Positions 25,922 through 35,829 of a stretch of 64,000 nt of DNA are shown here, one piece after another. The notes beneath the pieces are model-generated. The model saw only the letters and a program-made list of their open reading frames with translations, was not told the DNA's origin and made no database searches. The stretch's first letter is position 1. Each line of letters opens with the position of its first letter. The DNA is from Desulfobulbaceae bacterium (GTDB lineage: Bacteria; Desulfobacterota; Desulfobulbia; Desulfobulbales; Desulfurivibrionaceae), in contig SJBG01000007.1 of NCBI GenBank assembly GCA_004332195.1, positions 41,158-105,157 on the forward strand, in the 5' to 3' direction. A program made the translations under genes and the position numbers.

Positions 25922-27943
25922 TCAAGCTTCCTGGTTGGCAAGTTGATCAATCTCACGGTTGATTTGCTCCCATTGCTCATAAAGACGCTCCAGGCGGTGG
26001 TCCAACTTGGAGTATTCCTTGTTTAGTTCGCTGAATTCCGCCTGACGCTTGTAAGTCTCCGGGTCGATCAAGCGTTGCTCCAACACACTTTTGCGTTTCT
26101 CAAGGTGGTCCACATCCGCTTCGGCCTTGGCGGCTTTTTGGCGCAGCGGACCGAGCAGCCGAGTGTGCCGTTGCCGCGCTCTGGCTTGTTCACGACGGGC
26201 CTCCTTGCCCCAAACTTTGTCCTGCTTGCTGGTTACCGTGGGAATTTCATCAGTTGGCGAGGGGGCGGTTTTAACTTCCTGCGGCCGCGGGCGGGAGGAG
26301 ACAGCCGAATTTTCCTGAGCGATAGCGGTCTCCCGATCCCGACGGAGTTTGTCAAGATATTCGTCGATATTGCCCTCGTAGCCGGTACCCCCGCCTTGGC
26401 AGATATCCAGAACCTTGTCGATAAAGACGTTGACGAAATGACGATTGTGGGAGACCACGATAATTGCCCCGTCATACTGGCGCATCGCCTCCTGCAGAAC
26501 CTCTTGTGAGGTCATGTCCAGATGGTTGGTAGGCTCGTCTAAGATCAGCAGATTGGCCGGAGCGGCGATCATCCTGGCTAGAGCCAGGCGACTCTTTTCA
26601 CCCCCGGATAGCACCGCCACTTTTTTGTCGGCATCGTCCCCGCGCAAGAGAAAGGCCCCCAACAATGAACGGACCTGGGTAATGGTCATTTCCGGGGAAG
26701 ATTGAAAGACGGTGGCAAAGGCCGTCAGGTTGGGATCCAGCTCCTGGGCCTGGTGCTGGCCAAAATAAGAGGTTTTAACATTATGACCGAAGCGAATTTG
26801 ACCGCCATCGGGTTTGACCAGTCCGGCCAGAATTTTTACCAGCGTCGATTTGCCCGCCCCATTAACCCCCACCACTGCCATTTTTTCTCCACGTTGCAGG
26901 AGGAAATCCAAACCGCTAAAAACCTGGAGCGGACCGTAACTCTTGGTCAACTGCCGCACTTCCAAGGCCAGGCGGCCACTGGGCGGGGCCGAAGGGAAGC
27001 GGAAATCAACCCGGGCCTCGCTCTCCTCCACCTCAATCTTTTCCAGTTTATCCAGTTGTTTAAGCCTGCTCTGAACCTGGCTGGCCTTGGTCGATTTAGC
27101 CCGGAAGCGATCAACAAAGCGCATGGTCTGCTGGATGTTGGCCTGTTGATTTTCCCAGGCGGCCCGTTGAATTGCCAGACGCTCGGCCTTTTGGCGCAAG
27201 TACTGATCGTAGTTGCCCCGATAAATGTTGAGATTGCCTAAGCTCAGCTCCCAGATGGAGTTGCAGATATTGTTAAGAAAAACCCGGTCATGGGAGATTA
27301 ACACCAATCCACCCTGGTAAGCGCTCAGCAGTTCCTCAAGCCAGGTCATGGATTTAAGATCAAGGTGGTTGGTGGGCTCATCAAGTAACAGTAAGGCGGG
27401 GCGGGCGAGCAGCAACTTAGCCAGTTGCAGTCGCATTTGCCAACCCCCGGAAAAGGCGTGGCAGTCTTTATTGAAATCATGCTCTTTAAAGCCCAGTCCG
27501 ATTAAAACCTTTTCCACCTGGGAGCGAATCCGAAAGACATCGTGACTCTCTAAGGCATGTTGCAAATCGCCCTGATGCTCTAGCCAGACCTGGCATTCGG
27601 GATTGGTCTCGGTAAGGGCGCTAAGGCGCTGATTAACCTGATCAAGCTCCCGTTCCAGGGCCAGAACCTCCGCAAAGGCGCTTTCCGCCTCTTCATAAAG
27701 GCTGCGGCCGGGGGCAAAGGTCTCCAGTTCTTGGGACAGGTAGCCAACCGTAGCCTTTTTGGCCCGGATCAGCACCTTTTCTTCGGTCAGGGCGAGTCCG
27801 GCCATAATTTTCATCAGGGTAGTCTTGCCCGCCCCGTTAACCCCCACCAGACCGATCCGGTCTCGAAGATCAATCCGGCCGGCAATATCCTTGAACAGAT
27901 GTTTGTCGCCGTATTGAATGGATAGATTTTGAATAGTCAGCAT
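25922..27943 (-). CDS. ABC-F family ATPase (YheS/Uup-like)
   Basis: 673 aa, two ABC domains without membrane helices. First Walker A VGVNGAGKTT, first signature FSGGWQMRLQLAKLL, Walker B LLLLDEPTNHLD; linker (about 240-310) rich in Lys/Arg/Gln; second Walker A VGVNGAGKST, signature LSGGEKSRLALARM; Walker B LLILDEPTNHLD; and a C-terminal coiled coil (about 585-670) as in Uup/YheS. Family members act on the ribosome to relieve stalls, or in DNA processing (Uup). Second ABC-F in the window after EttA. First gene of the operon with dgt and valS. Confidence 0.92.
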   Translation of the reverse strand: MLTIQNLSIQYGDKHLFKDIAGRIDLRDRIGLVGVNGAGKTTLMKIMAGLALTEEKVLIRAKKATVGYLSQELETFAPGRSLYEEAESAFAEVLALERELDQVNQRLSALTETNPECQVWLEHQGDLQHALESHDVFRIRSQVEKVLIGLGFKEHDFNKDCHAFSGGWQMRLQLAKLLLARPALLLLDEPTNHLDLKSMTWLEELLSAYQGGLVLISHDRVFLNNICNSIWELSLGNLNIYRGNYDQYLRQKAERLAIQRAAWENQQANIQQTMRFVDRFRAKSTKASQVQSRLKQLDKLEKIEVEESEARVDFRFPSAPPSGRLALEVRQLTKSYGPLQVFSGLDFLLQRGEKMAVVGVNGAGKSTLVKILAGLVKPDGGQIRFGHNVKTSYFGQHQAQELDPNLTAFATVFQSSPEMTITQVRSLLGAFLLRGDDADKKVAVLSGGEKSRLALARMIAAPANLLILDEPTNHLDMTSQEVLQEAMRQYDGAIIVVSHNRHFVNVFIDKVLDICQGGGTGYEGNIDEYLDKLRRDRETAIAQENSAVSSRPRPQEVKTAPSPTDEIPTVTSKQDKVWGKEARREQARARQRHTRLLGPLRQKAAKAEADVDHLEKRKSVLEQRLIDPETYKRQAEFSELNKEYSKLDHRLERLYEQWEQINREIDQLANQEA

Positions 27944-28090
27944 ATCGTAGATGGATCTAAGGCACTGGTGATTTTTTTTACAGCCCTTAGTTTAGCTAAG
28001 CTTAATCGACCAGGGTGAACCATTACGGGGTGATCACCAAGTCGAAGTTCGTTGATCGGTCAAAGTTCATTGGCCGGATGATTGTGATGA

Positions 28091-29272
28091 TCAGGCCTTG
28101 ATTACCGCTAACGGTCGCAGTTTGACCAATACCTCAACTAAATCAAGTTGATTGTTGATGACCTGGTCAATGTCCTTGTAGGCCCCGGCCGCCTCATCAA
28201 GATCGCTGACCGAGCGGACGGCGTGCATAATGCCTTGTTCGTCTAGGCGGCTTTTTTCCTGTTCCAGGTTCAGTTGACGTTGCGCCTGTTTGCGCCCCAT
28301 TTTCCGTCCCGCACCATGAGCGCAGGATTTGAAGCTTTCCGGATTACCCAAACCACGGACCAGGTAGCTGGGAGTGCCTTGAGATCCCGGGATAATCCCG
28401 ATTTCCCCAATCAAGGCCCGGGTGGCACCCTTGCGGTGGACGATTACCTTTTTGCCGAAATGCTCCTCTAACGCCGCATAATTGTGGGCGATATTGATCA
28501 TGGGAGCGAAAGTTACCCCTGGAATCTCCGCAGCCAAGGTCTCCTTGATTTTACTCATCATCAGTTGACGATTGGCGGCGGCAAACTCCACGCTGTAAAG
28601 CATTTCACGCCAATATTTGACGCCAGCCAAACTGTCGGCCGGGAAAAAGGCCAGTTGCCAGCTGGGCGCAATGGGCTCGCCAGCCCGCCTATTCATTTTT
28701 TGGGCCAGGTGGTTGTAATGGTTGGCGACCTTAAAACCCAGGTTACGACTGCCGGAATGAACCATCAACCAGATATGACCGTCGTCGCCCCCCTGGATCT
28801 CGATAAAATGATTGCCGCCCCCTAGGGTGCCAAGCTGGTGGAGGGCCTTATGGTATTCCGCGGCGATGACCGGCATCTCGCTGCGGTCAACCGCCATGGC
28901 CGGCATCAACCGGGCATCTTGCGGTCGTTGATGATGCTTAAAACCCAAAGGAATTTTTTTTCTGATTGCCGCCATAATCAGTTTCAGCCGCGCAGAACTT
29001 ACTTCGCTCAGCGAGGTTTGCACCACCCCCATGCCACAACCGATATCTACCCCCACCGCATTAGGGATCACCATTCCTTCAGTGGCCAGCACCCCGCCGA
29101 TAGGCATCCCGTAGCCCTGGTGGGCATCAGGCATCAGGGCTATATGGCGAAAAGCGAAGGGCAGGTTGGCCAGATTTTTGGCCTGGGTCAAAGTCTCGCC
29201 CGCGATATCATCCAACCAGAGCTTAATCGGCAATTTTTCGCTGGTAATGGTCTTGAGAACGGGCATGGACAT
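28091..29272 (-). CDS. rtcB: RNA ligase RtcB
   Basis: 393 aa, size of the compact RtcB subgroup. Mn/GTP site residues visible in LMPDAHQGYG, VDIGCGMGVVQT, LGTLGGGNHFIEIQ, MVHSGSRNLG; the guanylylated His region HRKGATRAL; and the C-terminal SCAHGAGRKMGR. Joins 2',3'-cyclic-phosphate and 5'-OH RNA ends. In many bacteria it sits under RtcR control; here the gene directly upstream (10 nt) on the same strand is a single-domain response regulator. Two in-frame ATGs (29272 and 29266): GAGGG is 3 nt from the first and 9 nt from the second, so 29266 may be the real start. Confidence 0.95.
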   Translation of the reverse strand: MSMPVLKTITSEKLPIKLWLDDIAGETLTQAKNLANLPFAFRHIALMPDAHQGYGMPIGGVLATEGMVIPNAVGVDIGCGMGVVQTSLSEVSSARLKLIMAAIRKKIPLGFKHHQRPQDARLMPAMAVDRSEMPVIAAEYHKALHQLGTLGGGNHFIEIQGGDDGHIWLMVHSGSRNLGFKVANHYNHLAQKMNRRAGEPIAPSWQLAFFPADSLAGVKYWREMLYSVEFAAANRQLMMSKIKETLAAEIPGVTFAPMINIAHNYAALEEHFGKKVIVHRKGATRALIGEIGIIPGSQGTPSYLVRGLGNPESFKSCAHGAGRKMGRKQAQRQLNLEQEKSRLDEQGIMHAVRSVSDLDEAAGAYKDIDQVINNQLDLVEVLVKLRPLAVIKA

Positions 29273-29282
29273 AGACCCTCAT

Positions 29283-29762
29283 TTACCTTAGGGCCAAGGC
29301 CTGTTCCACGATACGGCGACCCACCCCGAGGCGGGCCTTGAGCAGGGAGGGTTTGGCAGGCTTGACCAGATAATCATCAGCCCCGTGTTCCAGGGCCACC
29401 ACCTGTTCCTCAGTGGAGGCCCGACTGCTGAAGATAATGATATAAACGTAAGGAGCAGGTCGCTTTCTACGAAGCTGAAGGCACACCTGCATGCCGGTGA
29501 GGCCGGGCAGATTCCAGTCGAGAATCGCCAGACGGATAGAGGGATCGTCCCGCAGTTTTTGCCAGGCCTCCTTGCCGCCGCTGGTCTCCACCGGCTCGTA
29601 GCCCCATTTAACAAGAAAATTTTGCAAGCCTTTACGCACCACCGGATTGTCCTCGGCAATCATCACCTTGGGAAGAGAGGCGGGTTCTCCCGCGACCTTT
29701 GCCGCATGCTCAACCGCGACCGGCGACGCTTTGGTGATTGTAGCTTCTTGTTCCGCGCCCAT
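29283..29762 (-). CDS. Single-domain response regulator (REC)
   Basis: 159 aa. Residues about 30-150 form one receiver domain: acidic pair ED in MIAEDNPVVRKGL, phospho-acceptor Asp in LAILDWNLPGLTG, Thr/Ser switch IIFSSRAS and Lys in DDYLVKPAK. A short N-terminal Ala/Ser/Thr tail precedes it. No output domain is present, so it acts through a partner. It is 10 nt upstream of rtcB, giving a two-gene unit. The cognate kinase is not in the window (the kinase scrap at position 1 is incomplete). Confidence 0.9.
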   Translation of the reverse strand: MGAEQEATITKASPVAVEHAAKVAGEPASLPKVMIAEDNPVVRKGLQNFLVKWGYEPVETSGGKEAWQKLRDDPSIRLAILDWNLPGLTGMQVCLQLRRKRPAPYVYIIIFSSRASTEEQVVALEHGADDYLVKPAKPSLLKARLGVGRRIVEQALALR

Positions 29763-30095
29763 TTGGTACGGTTACCCCCTCAGAAAATTTGCTGCCCTAA
29801 CGGAATTATACCCGGATGGACGGATTTTTCCCCGCAAAATGAAAATACGTGCAAAATAAAAATACGTGCAAAATAAAAATACGAGTGTGGGTGGCAGTGA
29901 CTAGACCATATGCTTGCGTTAGGTCTTTAGTCCTGCCACCCAATTGCCGGATTTAGGTCTTAAGATATTTCATGAGATTTGGCTCCTCGGCAAAGTTAGG
30001 TTAGCAACTTTTGGCTCGGGTAAATCGTCAAGCCCTCAACCTGCTTTTTTGAGGGTAATATAATCTACACCGATGTCAACAACGAAGGGGGAATT
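29763..30095 (+). other. Intergenic region with 17-bp tandem repeat
   Basis: 333 bp upstream of the response regulator. Three direct copies of a 17-bp AT-rich unit (GCAAAATAAAAATACGT) occupy 29834-29884, about 70 bp before the start, and may affect the promoter. Nothing else recognisable. Confidence 0.5.
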
Positions 30096-30434
30096 TTACC
30101 TGCCGGTAAAATTGGCCGCGATATAGTTGCCAGACAAATCAAGAAACATATACAGGGTCTGTTTTTCCAGGTTTTTTACCTCCGGGTTAAAAAATGTCAC
30201 AACCCACTGATGTCTCCTTTTGTCCTTTTGGGCTTCCTGTGGTTTCACTCCGATCCATGAATCCTCCAGTTTACCAGCCCCCGCGATCATGGCTACAAAC
30301 GCCGAGGCCTTAGCCAGTATCTGACTTTGACTTAGTTCCGCGGAATGATCGTGACCTCGGCCGGCCGGCCCACCGTGGACCGGGGCTGCTACCAATACCA
30401 CCAGCATTATCAGACCAAAAATAATTTTTCGCAT
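30096..30434 (-). CDS. Small secreted protein of metal-efflux operon (DUF6488-like)
   Basis: 112 aa with an N-terminal signal peptide (MRKIIFGLIMLVVLVAAPVHGG), a His-containing RGHDHSAELSQ patch, then a compact alpha/beta domain including RHQWVVTFFNP and LYMFLDLSGNYIAANF. Small periplasmic proteins like this are often found beside CusA-type pumps; the DUF name is tentative. It is 35 nt downstream of the RND pump and is likely a periplasmic metal-binding or sensing accessory. ATG follows AAGGAGTAAGC. Confidence 0.65.
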   Translation of the reverse strand: MRKIIFGLIMLVVLVAAPVHGGPAGRGHDHSAELSQSQILAKASAFVAMIAGAGKLEDSWIGVKPQEAQKDKRRHQWVVTFFNPEVKNLEKQTLYMFLDLSGNYIAANFTGR

Positions 30435-30469
30435 GGCTTACTCCTTAAAGTTGATTTTTAACTACGGTT

Positions 30470-33400
30470 TCAATCGACAAAACGCAGCTTGTTTTTAATT
30501 GACCCAAAACGCAAGTACATGGCCGGGATCACGATCATATTGAGCGCGGTTGAAGTTATCAGCCCGAAAATAAGCACGAGAGCCATCGGGGTTTTGATCT
30601 CACTGCCTGGTTCTCCCCCGGCAAGGGCTAACGGGATCAAAGCGAGCATGACGGTTATTGCGGTCATCAGAATGGGGACTAAGCGCTCAAGCGCCCCGCG
30701 GCGCACAGCCTCCAGTGAATCACGAACCCCTTCATGATCCACCAGTTGATGAATATGTGAGATCATCAACACGCCGTTGCGGGTGGCAATGCCGAAAAGA
30801 GAGATAAAGCCGATAACTGAGGCCACCGACACAATGCCTCCGGCAACGTGGACCCCGATCACTCCGCCAATCAGCGCCAGGGGCATGTTCAACATAACCA
30901 GCAAGGCATCGCGAACCGATTTGAAGGCGACAAACAGCAGCAGGAAAATACCGACAATCACGATAGCGCCGAGAATCAACAGGGTGCGGGATGCCGCGAT
31001 CGCATGTTCAAACTGACCACCGTATTCAACATGATACCCGGCCGGCAGGTCAACCTCGGCCGCCACGGCTTGGCGGATGTTATTTACTACCCCGACCAAA
31101 TCGCCGCCCGCTCCCACATTGGCCATCACCACCATCACCCGCCGCGCCCCTTCGCGACTGATGGTGTTGGGCCCCCGGCCTTCACCAATGTCGGCCAGGG
31201 CATGCAGGGGCACCATGGCCCCGGTCGGGGTGGAAATCAGGGTGTTGCGGATGGCGTCAAGGCTTGCGAGCACGGCTGGATCGTAGCGCACCGTCAGGTT
31301 AAAACTGGCCTGTCCTTCCAGAATTCTTGAAACCTGATGCCCCCAAAAGGCGGTTTCAATCAGTTCCGCCACCTCGTTAACCCGCAAGCCGTGAGGAGCC
31401 AGGGCCTGACGATTAAAGGCTATCGAAATGAACGGGATTTCGTCCTGGCGCTCCGTCGCCAGATCAACCACCCCATCAATTTTACCCATCACCGATTCAA
31501 CTTGGGTCGCCAGTCGACGTAATTCAAAAAGGTCGTGACCGAAGATCTTGACGGCAATCTGGGCCCGGGTGCCGGAAAGCATATGATCAAGCCGGTGAGA
31601 AATGGGCTGACCGATGACCACACTGGTACCCGGCAAGATCTGCATCCTCTGACGCAAGGCAGCCAGAAATTCCTCCTTGCTGCGCTCCCTCATCTTAAGA
31701 CGCACATCGATTTCTGAGGCAAAGACCATCATGATATGTTCATCAAGCTCAGCCCGACCGGTGCGCCGAGCAGTAGCCACGACCTCGGGCTGTTCAAGGA
31801 GTATTTCTTCAGCCATCAACCCGAGACGACTTGACTCCTCAAGGGAGGTGCCCGCTACCGTGGTCACCTTGATCGAGAGGCTGCCCTCGTTGAAATCCGG
31901 GAGAAATGACTGACCCACCATGCCCATCCCGGCCAGGGCCGCGATCAGGGCCGCCAAGGAGGTGACGCTGACCGTTTTCCAGTGTTTAAGCGCCCAGTCT
32001 AAAACCGGGGCGTAGACGGCCTTGCAAGCTTTGGTCAGGCGGGTTTCTTGACTACTCAGGCTGATATTGGCCCGTGGCAGCAGCAGATAACAAAGCACCG
32101 GAACCACGGTGAGGGCCACCAAGGTAGAGGCGATCAAGGAAACGACGTAGGCCAGGCCCAGGGGCTGAAGCAGTTGCCCCTCCACGTCGGCGAGAAAAAA
32201 CAACGGGACAAAGACCAAAATGACAATAAGAGTGGTAAAAACGACGGGGTTCTGCATCTCGCTGGTAGCCCGGTACACTACAACCAATGGTGTATGCCCT
32301 TGGTTGGCCGGCAGCATGTTGTTGTTCCTCAATCGCCGCGCCGCATTCTCCACCACGACGATGGAGTCATCAACCAGGACCCCAATAGCTATGGCCATGC
32401 CCCCCAACGTCATGGTGTTGATGGTGAAACCCATAAATTTCATGGCAAAAATGGCGACCACCAGCGACAAGGGGATGGCCAGCAGGGTGATGGCAGTCGC
32501 GCGCAAACTAGCCAGAAAGATCAGCATGACCAGAGCCACCAGCACGGAACCGTCACGCAGGGCTTGCAGTACATTGCTGATAGAGGTGGAGATAAAATCG
32601 GCCTGGCGGAAGACCTGGCGATCAATGTTCATGCCCGACGGCAATCCTGCTTGAATTTCATCCACCAGCCGGTCGAGATTCTCGGTCAGTTGCAAGGTGT
32701 TGGCCGCGGGTTGCTTCTGGATGCCCAAAATCACCGCCGGTTTGCCGTTGTGGGAACCCGTGCCTCTCTTGGGCGCCGGGCCGACCATCACCTCGGCAAC
32801 ATGACTCACTAAAACTGGGATTCCCTCATTAACCGCCAATACAGTGTTGCCAATATCCTCAAGACCGCGCACTCGGCCCAAGCCTTGAATCAGATACTCC
32901 TGCCCCCCTTCGACCAGGAACCCGGCTGAGGCATTGGCGTTGGTTCTTTTGAGGGCGTCGATTACCTGGTCCAGCCTGATATCGTGGGCGAGCAGTCGTT
33001 TCGGCCGGACAATCACCTGAAACTCCCGGGTGTCGCCGCCAATGGGAATGACCTGGGCTACTCCCGCCACGCCAAGCAGGCGATTACGCAGGGTCCAGTC
33101 AGCCACGGTCCTAAGCTCCATCGCGCTGTGCTGGTCAGAGCTTAGCGCGATAAACATCACTTCACCCATAAGCGAGGTAATGGGCTGCATGATCGGTTGA
33201 TCGATTTCCGGCGGTAGGCTGCCACGTACTGCCTGCAGTTTCTCGGCCACTATCTGCCGCGCCTTGTAGATGTCCGTGCCCCAGTCAAAATCCACCCATA
33301 CCGCGGAAAAACCAACCCCGGTAATTGAACGTACCCGCCTAACCGCCGAACCGCTCTTAACCGCGGTTTCAATGGGATGAGTTACCATGATCTCCACCTC

Positions 33401-33577
33401 TTCCGGGGTCATGCCATGGGCCTCAGTCATAATGGCTACGGTGGGAGCGGTAAGTTCCGGAAAAACATCAACCGGCATCCTGCTCGCCTCGTATCCTCCC
33501 CAGATCAAGAACAAGAGCGCACTCAGTACGACAAAAAAACGGTTTTTAAGGGACCACCCCATAATTTTATCAATCAC
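30470..33577 (-). CDS. Heavy-metal efflux RND transporter (CusA/CzcA family)
   Basis: 1035 aa inner-membrane RND pump. N-terminal TM1, two large periplasmic loops, and TM4 with GVLVDDSIVVVENAARR carrying the proton-relay acids. DFNEGSLSIKV in the second half is typical of HME-RND proteins; so is the C-terminal GGEPGSEIKTPMA segment. The Cus-type methionine triad cannot be placed with certainty by eye, so the metal (Cu/Ag or Zn/Co/Cd) is open. Start is GTG 33577 behind AGGAGGATAGACA. Downstream of the adaptor gene (14 nt). No outer-membrane channel gene is present in the operon. Confidence 0.92.
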   Translation of the reverse strand: MIDKIMGWSLKNRFFVVLSALLFLIWGGYEASRMPVDVFPELTAPTVAIMTEAHGMTPEEVEIMVTHPIETAVKSGSAVRRVRSITGVGFSAVWVDFDWGTDIYKARQIVAEKLQAVRGSLPPEIDQPIMQPITSLMGEVMFIALSSDQHSAMELRTVADWTLRNRLLGVAGVAQVIPIGGDTREFQVIVRPKRLLAHDIRLDQVIDALKRTNANASAGFLVEGGQEYLIQGLGRVRGLEDIGNTVLAVNEGIPVLVSHVAEVMVGPAPKRGTGSHNGKPAVILGIQKQPAANTLQLTENLDRLVDEIQAGLPSGMNIDRQVFRQADFISTSISNVLQALRDGSVLVALVMLIFLASLRATAITLLAIPLSLVVAIFAMKFMGFTINTMTLGGMAIAIGVLVDDSIVVVENAARRLRNNNMLPANQGHTPLVVVYRATSEMQNPVVFTTLIVILVFVPLFFLADVEGQLLQPLGLAYVVSLIASTLVALTVVPVLCYLLLPRANISLSSQETRLTKACKAVYAPVLDWALKHWKTVSVTSLAALIAALAGMGMVGQSFLPDFNEGSLSIKVTTVAGTSLEESSRLGLMAEEILLEQPEVVATARRTGRAELDEHIMMVFASEIDVRLKMRERSKEEFLAALRQRMQILPGTSVVIGQPISHRLDHMLSGTRAQIAVKIFGHDLFELRRLATQVESVMGKIDGVVDLATERQDEIPFISIAFNRQALAPHGLRVNEVAELIETAFWGHQVSRILEGQASFNLTVRYDPAVLASLDAIRNTLISTPTGAMVPLHALADIGEGRGPNTISREGARRVMVVMANVGAGGDLVGVVNNIRQAVAAEVDLPAGYHVEYGGQFEHAIAASRTLLILGAIVIVGIFLLLFVAFKSVRDALLVMLNMPLALIGGVIGVHVAGGIVSVASVIGFISLFGIATRNGVLMISHIHQLVDHEGVRDSLEAVRRGALERLVPILMTAITVMLALIPLALAGGEPGSEIKTPMALVLIFGLITSTALNMIVIPAMYLRFGSIKNKLRFVD

Positions 33578-33591
33578 TGTCTATCCTCCTT

Positions 33592-34824
33592 TCAGTGGGC
33601 GTGGCCATGGCCGATTTCCTGGGCGCCGACGGCCGCCAACTGGACAAAATACGATCCTCTGGTCACCACTTTTTCTCCGAGACTGACCCCGTCTTTGATC
33701 TCCACCAGGTCTCGGTCGCGGACCCCCAGTCTTACCATCCGTCGTTCAAATGTTTCACTGCCGGTCTGCACATAAACTACGGACAAGCCGCCGACTCTCT
33801 GCAGCGCGGCTACGGGAACGGCAATTGCCTCCCTCGTCTCTCCGACAATCACATTGACTTGAGCAAACATGCCGATACGCAATTTATTGTCAACATTCGG
33901 GAACTCAAAGACCAGGGGCACGGTGCGCGAGCCTGGGTCAACCACGCTGCCCAGGGTGACCAGACGGTCTCCATGCTGCTCAAGGTCTATTTTGAAGGGA
34001 GCAACAAAACCGTCTACGGTGAACCAGGCGCCCCGGGGGTTAAGGAGGCGGCTGATATCCGCTTCCGGAATACGGGCTGTAAGTTGCAGCCAGGAGGTGT
34101 CAACCACATGGAAAAGGGTGTCTCCTTCCTGCAGATAAGCGCCCGGGGTCACATAAACACCGTCCAGGATGCCGGTAATGGGGCTGCTGACCACGAGGGC
34201 CGCGGCTTCGGAGCTTTTTCCTTCTCTGGGACGGGTGAAGTACCGTTTAAAACGGCTTATGGCCGCGTCATGTTCGGCCTGGGCCACCTGCTCTGTCCGG
34301 CGGGCTTCCTGCACCATCTGCTCCGAAACCGCACCCTGGCCTAACAGGATTTCCAGCCGGTCGAGCTCCTTCCCGGCCAGTTGATAATTGGCCCGGGAAC
34401 GGCGCACTTCAAGATCAAGGGAAGCCGGATCGGTTTCCTCGCCAAGGCTGGGCACGATTTTGACCAACCCACCTCCTTTGGAGATTTTGTCACCAAAACG
34501 GGGAAATCCATCTTTAGAGGAAGAAAGATAGCCTGAGACCGGAGCCCTGATATTTGCCTCTCTGCCGGCCGCGGCCTTTAGCGTGCCAAAAACGGGCAAA
34601 GAGAAGTATAATTCGCTTTTTTCAACCGTGACAACGGCGAAATCCACCATTTGTTGCTGCTCGACCGTGAAGTTTATCTGTCCTTCAGGATGCTCATGAA
34701 CCGCAGCGGCGAGATCAAGGACGGCAAAGGCATCTTTTGGCCGCTGCTGTTGCTGATTCCACATGTCACAGCCGGTAAAGGCGAATAGAAATAATAATCC
34801 TGGTAAAATGTTTAACATTCTCAT
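33592..34824 (-). CDS. RND periplasmic adaptor lipoprotein (CusB/CzcB-like)
   Basis: 410 aa membrane-fusion protein. Lipoprotein signal MRMLNILPGLLFLFAFTGC, barrel-sandwich halves around APVSGYLSS and VVSSPITGILDGVYVTPG, alpha-hairpin (about 145-200), beta-barrel region and membrane-proximal domain ending IGHGHAH, a His-rich tip that could bind metal. Links the RND pump to an outer-membrane channel. ATG follows AGAGGAGATATCAA. First pump gene of the operon. Confidence 0.9.
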   Translation of the reverse strand: MRMLNILPGLLFLFAFTGCDMWNQQQQRPKDAFAVLDLAAAVHEHPEGQINFTVEQQQMVDFAVVTVEKSELYFSLPVFGTLKAAAGREANIRAPVSGYLSSSKDGFPRFGDKISKGGGLVKIVPSLGEETDPASLDLEVRRSRANYQLAGKELDRLEILLGQGAVSEQMVQEARRTEQVAQAEHDAAISRFKRYFTRPREGKSSEAAALVVSSPITGILDGVYVTPGAYLQEGDTLFHVVDTSWLQLTARIPEADISRLLNPRGAWFTVDGFVAPFKIDLEQHGDRLVTLGSVVDPGSRTVPLVFEFPNVDNKLRIGMFAQVNVIVGETREAIAVPVAALQRVGGLSVVYVQTGSETFERRMVRLGVRDRDLVEIKDGVSLGEKVVTRGSYFVQLAAVGAQEIGHGHAH

Positions 34825-34993
34825 TTGATATCTCCTCTGATCAGCAGATCAAGTTCAATTCTCATCGTGCGGGCCTCGCACCTTGAGGACAAGGCCTGGA
34901 TCCGCCTTCTAAAAGCGCTCCCGGCCGGCAGCCAAAGTTGCAGACGGCACGATCATCCGGAGCGGGAAATTACCGCTTCCGGTTGAACAATAG

Positions 34994-35018
34994 TGGCTAC
35001 CTTGAAAAATTAGCTATA
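34994..35018 (+). repeat. Solo end of the MITE-like element (partial copy)
   Basis: TGGCTACCTTGAAAAATTAG plus CTAT matches only the left terminus of the dispersed repeat; the rest is absent. It lies just beyond the stop of the His-rich gene, the same position as full copies. Confidence 0.7.
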
Positions 35019-35025
35019 AGGAAAC

Positions 35026-35511
35026 TTAAACCAGGGGCGAGGGCGGGGGCAGAGATGTAGTAACCAGGATAAACCCAAGGCGGGAAGAAGGGTGGAGCGG
35101 CAATAATTGATCGGCAACTTTAGCGGATACTTTTTGCCAGGCGCTGCTATCGCACCCAGCTTGGGGGGAAAATGATTCGTGCTTTTCTGATCTTTCGATT
35201 TCTCTACTTGGCCTTGGCAACAGGTTTTCGGTAAAATGGAAGTGCCGATGGTTGCTGTGGCAATGCTCTGAAATACCGTGGAAACCGGCGCCGGATGTCA
35301 ATAAGTTTTCGTGGGCCCATTCCCCGGCCCAATGGTCTGCATGGTTGTGGGTGGCGGCAGTTTTCAGAGTAGCAGTGGCATGATGAATTTTGCTGTCGTC
35401 GTACCAGGACTCATGACTATGCGCGGAAGGAGCCAGCAGGGTTACTATAAGGTGACATAGTAACAGCGTACGCCAGAACCGTTTTTTCCCGCTGTCAACA
35501 TATGAGCGCAT
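35026..35511 (-). CDS. Histidine-rich secreted protein of metal-efflux locus, unrecognised
   Basis: 161 aa. Signal-like N-terminus MRSYVDSGKKRFWRTLLLCH followed by LIVTLLAPSAHSH, then a body with clustered His (HATATLKTAATHNHADHWAG, GISEHCHSNHRHFHFTEN). I know no named family. His clusters and the position upstream of the RND operon suggest periplasmic metal binding. The start at 35511 fits a signal peptide better than the longer frame from 35541. Gap to the adaptor gene is about 200 nt and contains the solo MITE end. Confidence 0.6.
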   Translation of the reverse strand: MRSYVDSGKKRFWRTLLLCHLIVTLLAPSAHSHESWYDDSKIHHATATLKTAATHNHADHWAGEWAHENLLTSGAGFHGISEHCHSNHRHFHFTENLLPRPSREIERSEKHESFSPQAGCDSSAWQKVSAKVADQLLPLHPSSRLGFILVTTSLPPPSPLV

Positions 35512-35829
35512 GTGGTCATTACCTGAATAAGTTATGATCACAAAACCAAAAACGAGGAGTCACCTTTTCCTTGAGCAAAAAAAGAATATCACAAGCTCAG
35601 AAAAAATTCAATAAAATAAAAATACGGAAAACTCCTTTTTGCTTGCGATTTTACGACCTTTCGCTACACTTCAGGGGACAAAAGATCACAGTCGGAACTG
35701 AAGAAACTTCCAGTGTCCCGGAAAAACGTATCGGAAAAACAAAGTTTCTCTTAATCAAACACTACTTGGCTGACGGGGAGAAAGCGCGGCCAACAAGAAT
35801 AGGCGCTTCGACAAGAAATAAAAACAGCA

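Noticed and set aside
32048..32812. 254-codon plus-strand frame over the RND pump
   Set aside because: Shadow of the pump gene; His/Gln-rich as expected from antisense of conserved codons.
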